Shown here piece after piece: positions 11,263 to 11,277 of a stretch of DNA of 11,277 bases; position 1 is the first letter of the stretch; each line of letters starts with the position of its first letter. The notes under the pieces were generated by a model. That model made no database searches. It was not told where the DNA came from and was given only the letters and a program-made list of their open reading frames with translations. The DNA is from an uncultured Blautia sp. (GTDB lineage Bacteria; Bacillota; Clostridia; Lachnospirales; Lachnospiraceae), in contig NZ_CANTKB010000049.1 in assembly GCF_947654165.1 (NCBI RefSeq), positions 1 to 11,277 of the forward strand, written 5' to 3'. Made by a program: the position numbers and the translations under genes.

Positions 11263-11277
11263 ATGAAGGTGTACTTT
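11263..11277 (+). CDS. Start of a gene cut by the window edge
   Basis: ATG at 11263 follows AAGGTGGG by 8 bases and reads M-K-V-Y-F to the window end. It lies 14 bp after the resolvase stop codon on the same strand. Nothing can be said about its product. Confidence 0.45.

Overview
This window looks like accessory, mobile DNA from a low-GC Gram-positive anaerobe, most likely a gut Lachnospiraceae (Clostridia). The basis is strong AGGAGG-type ribosome binding sites, AT-rich codon use, TTG starts, and typical families: TnpV, a Com-like zinc finger, small excisionase-like proteins, and stand-alone MetG-beta-like tRNA-binding proteins. No rRNA, tRNA or CRISPR array was seen.

Layout. (1) 1-850: the 3' part of a macro-domain gene, possibly decayed, then an intact stand-alone tRNA-binding-domain gene (MetG-beta-like). 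(2) 930-4011: a control and SOS-like block. A small Xre regulator and a self-cleaving S24 repressor lie on the minus strand. They face a Y-family DNA polymerase, a LexA DNA-binding domain without its protease, and a small unknown protein. A perfect 14-bp palindrome lies between two good divergent promoters. (3) 4012-4559: a Mu Com-like zinc-finger gene with heavily structured RNA on both sides; the downstream RNA has two mutually exclusive folds. (4) 4560-7008: a tight operon of Xre, resolvase-like protein without its catalytic residues, small unknown, Xre, second resolvase-like protein without catalytic residues, MazF-like toxin, and small excisionase-like protein. A palindrome-rich leader lies in front of its second gene. 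(5) 7086-8587: a near-consensus promoter with a dyad filling its spacer, a ribbon-helix-helix protein, and a complete tyrosine integrase. (6) 8588-9322: the probable right attachment junction, then a second MetG-beta-like gene. That gene is richer in GC and seems to have lost its own start codon and ribosome binding site at the junction. (7) 9323-11277: a second mobile segment with a palindromic regulatory patch, a strong terminator, two more excisionase-like proteins, TnpV, a complete serine resolvase, and the first codons of another gene.

My reading (inference) is that about 850-8870 is all or the int-proximal end of an integrated element. In this model the S24 repressor and LexA-like protein tie expression to DNA damage, the ribbon-helix-helix protein controls the integrase, and the MazF operon acts in maintenance or defence. 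No relaxase, coupling protein or conjugation gene lies in the window, so the element is either small and non-conjugative or extends left of the window. The least familiar part is the operon at 4560-7008, where an Xre regulator is twice paired with a resolvase-fold protein that has lost its catalytic residues.
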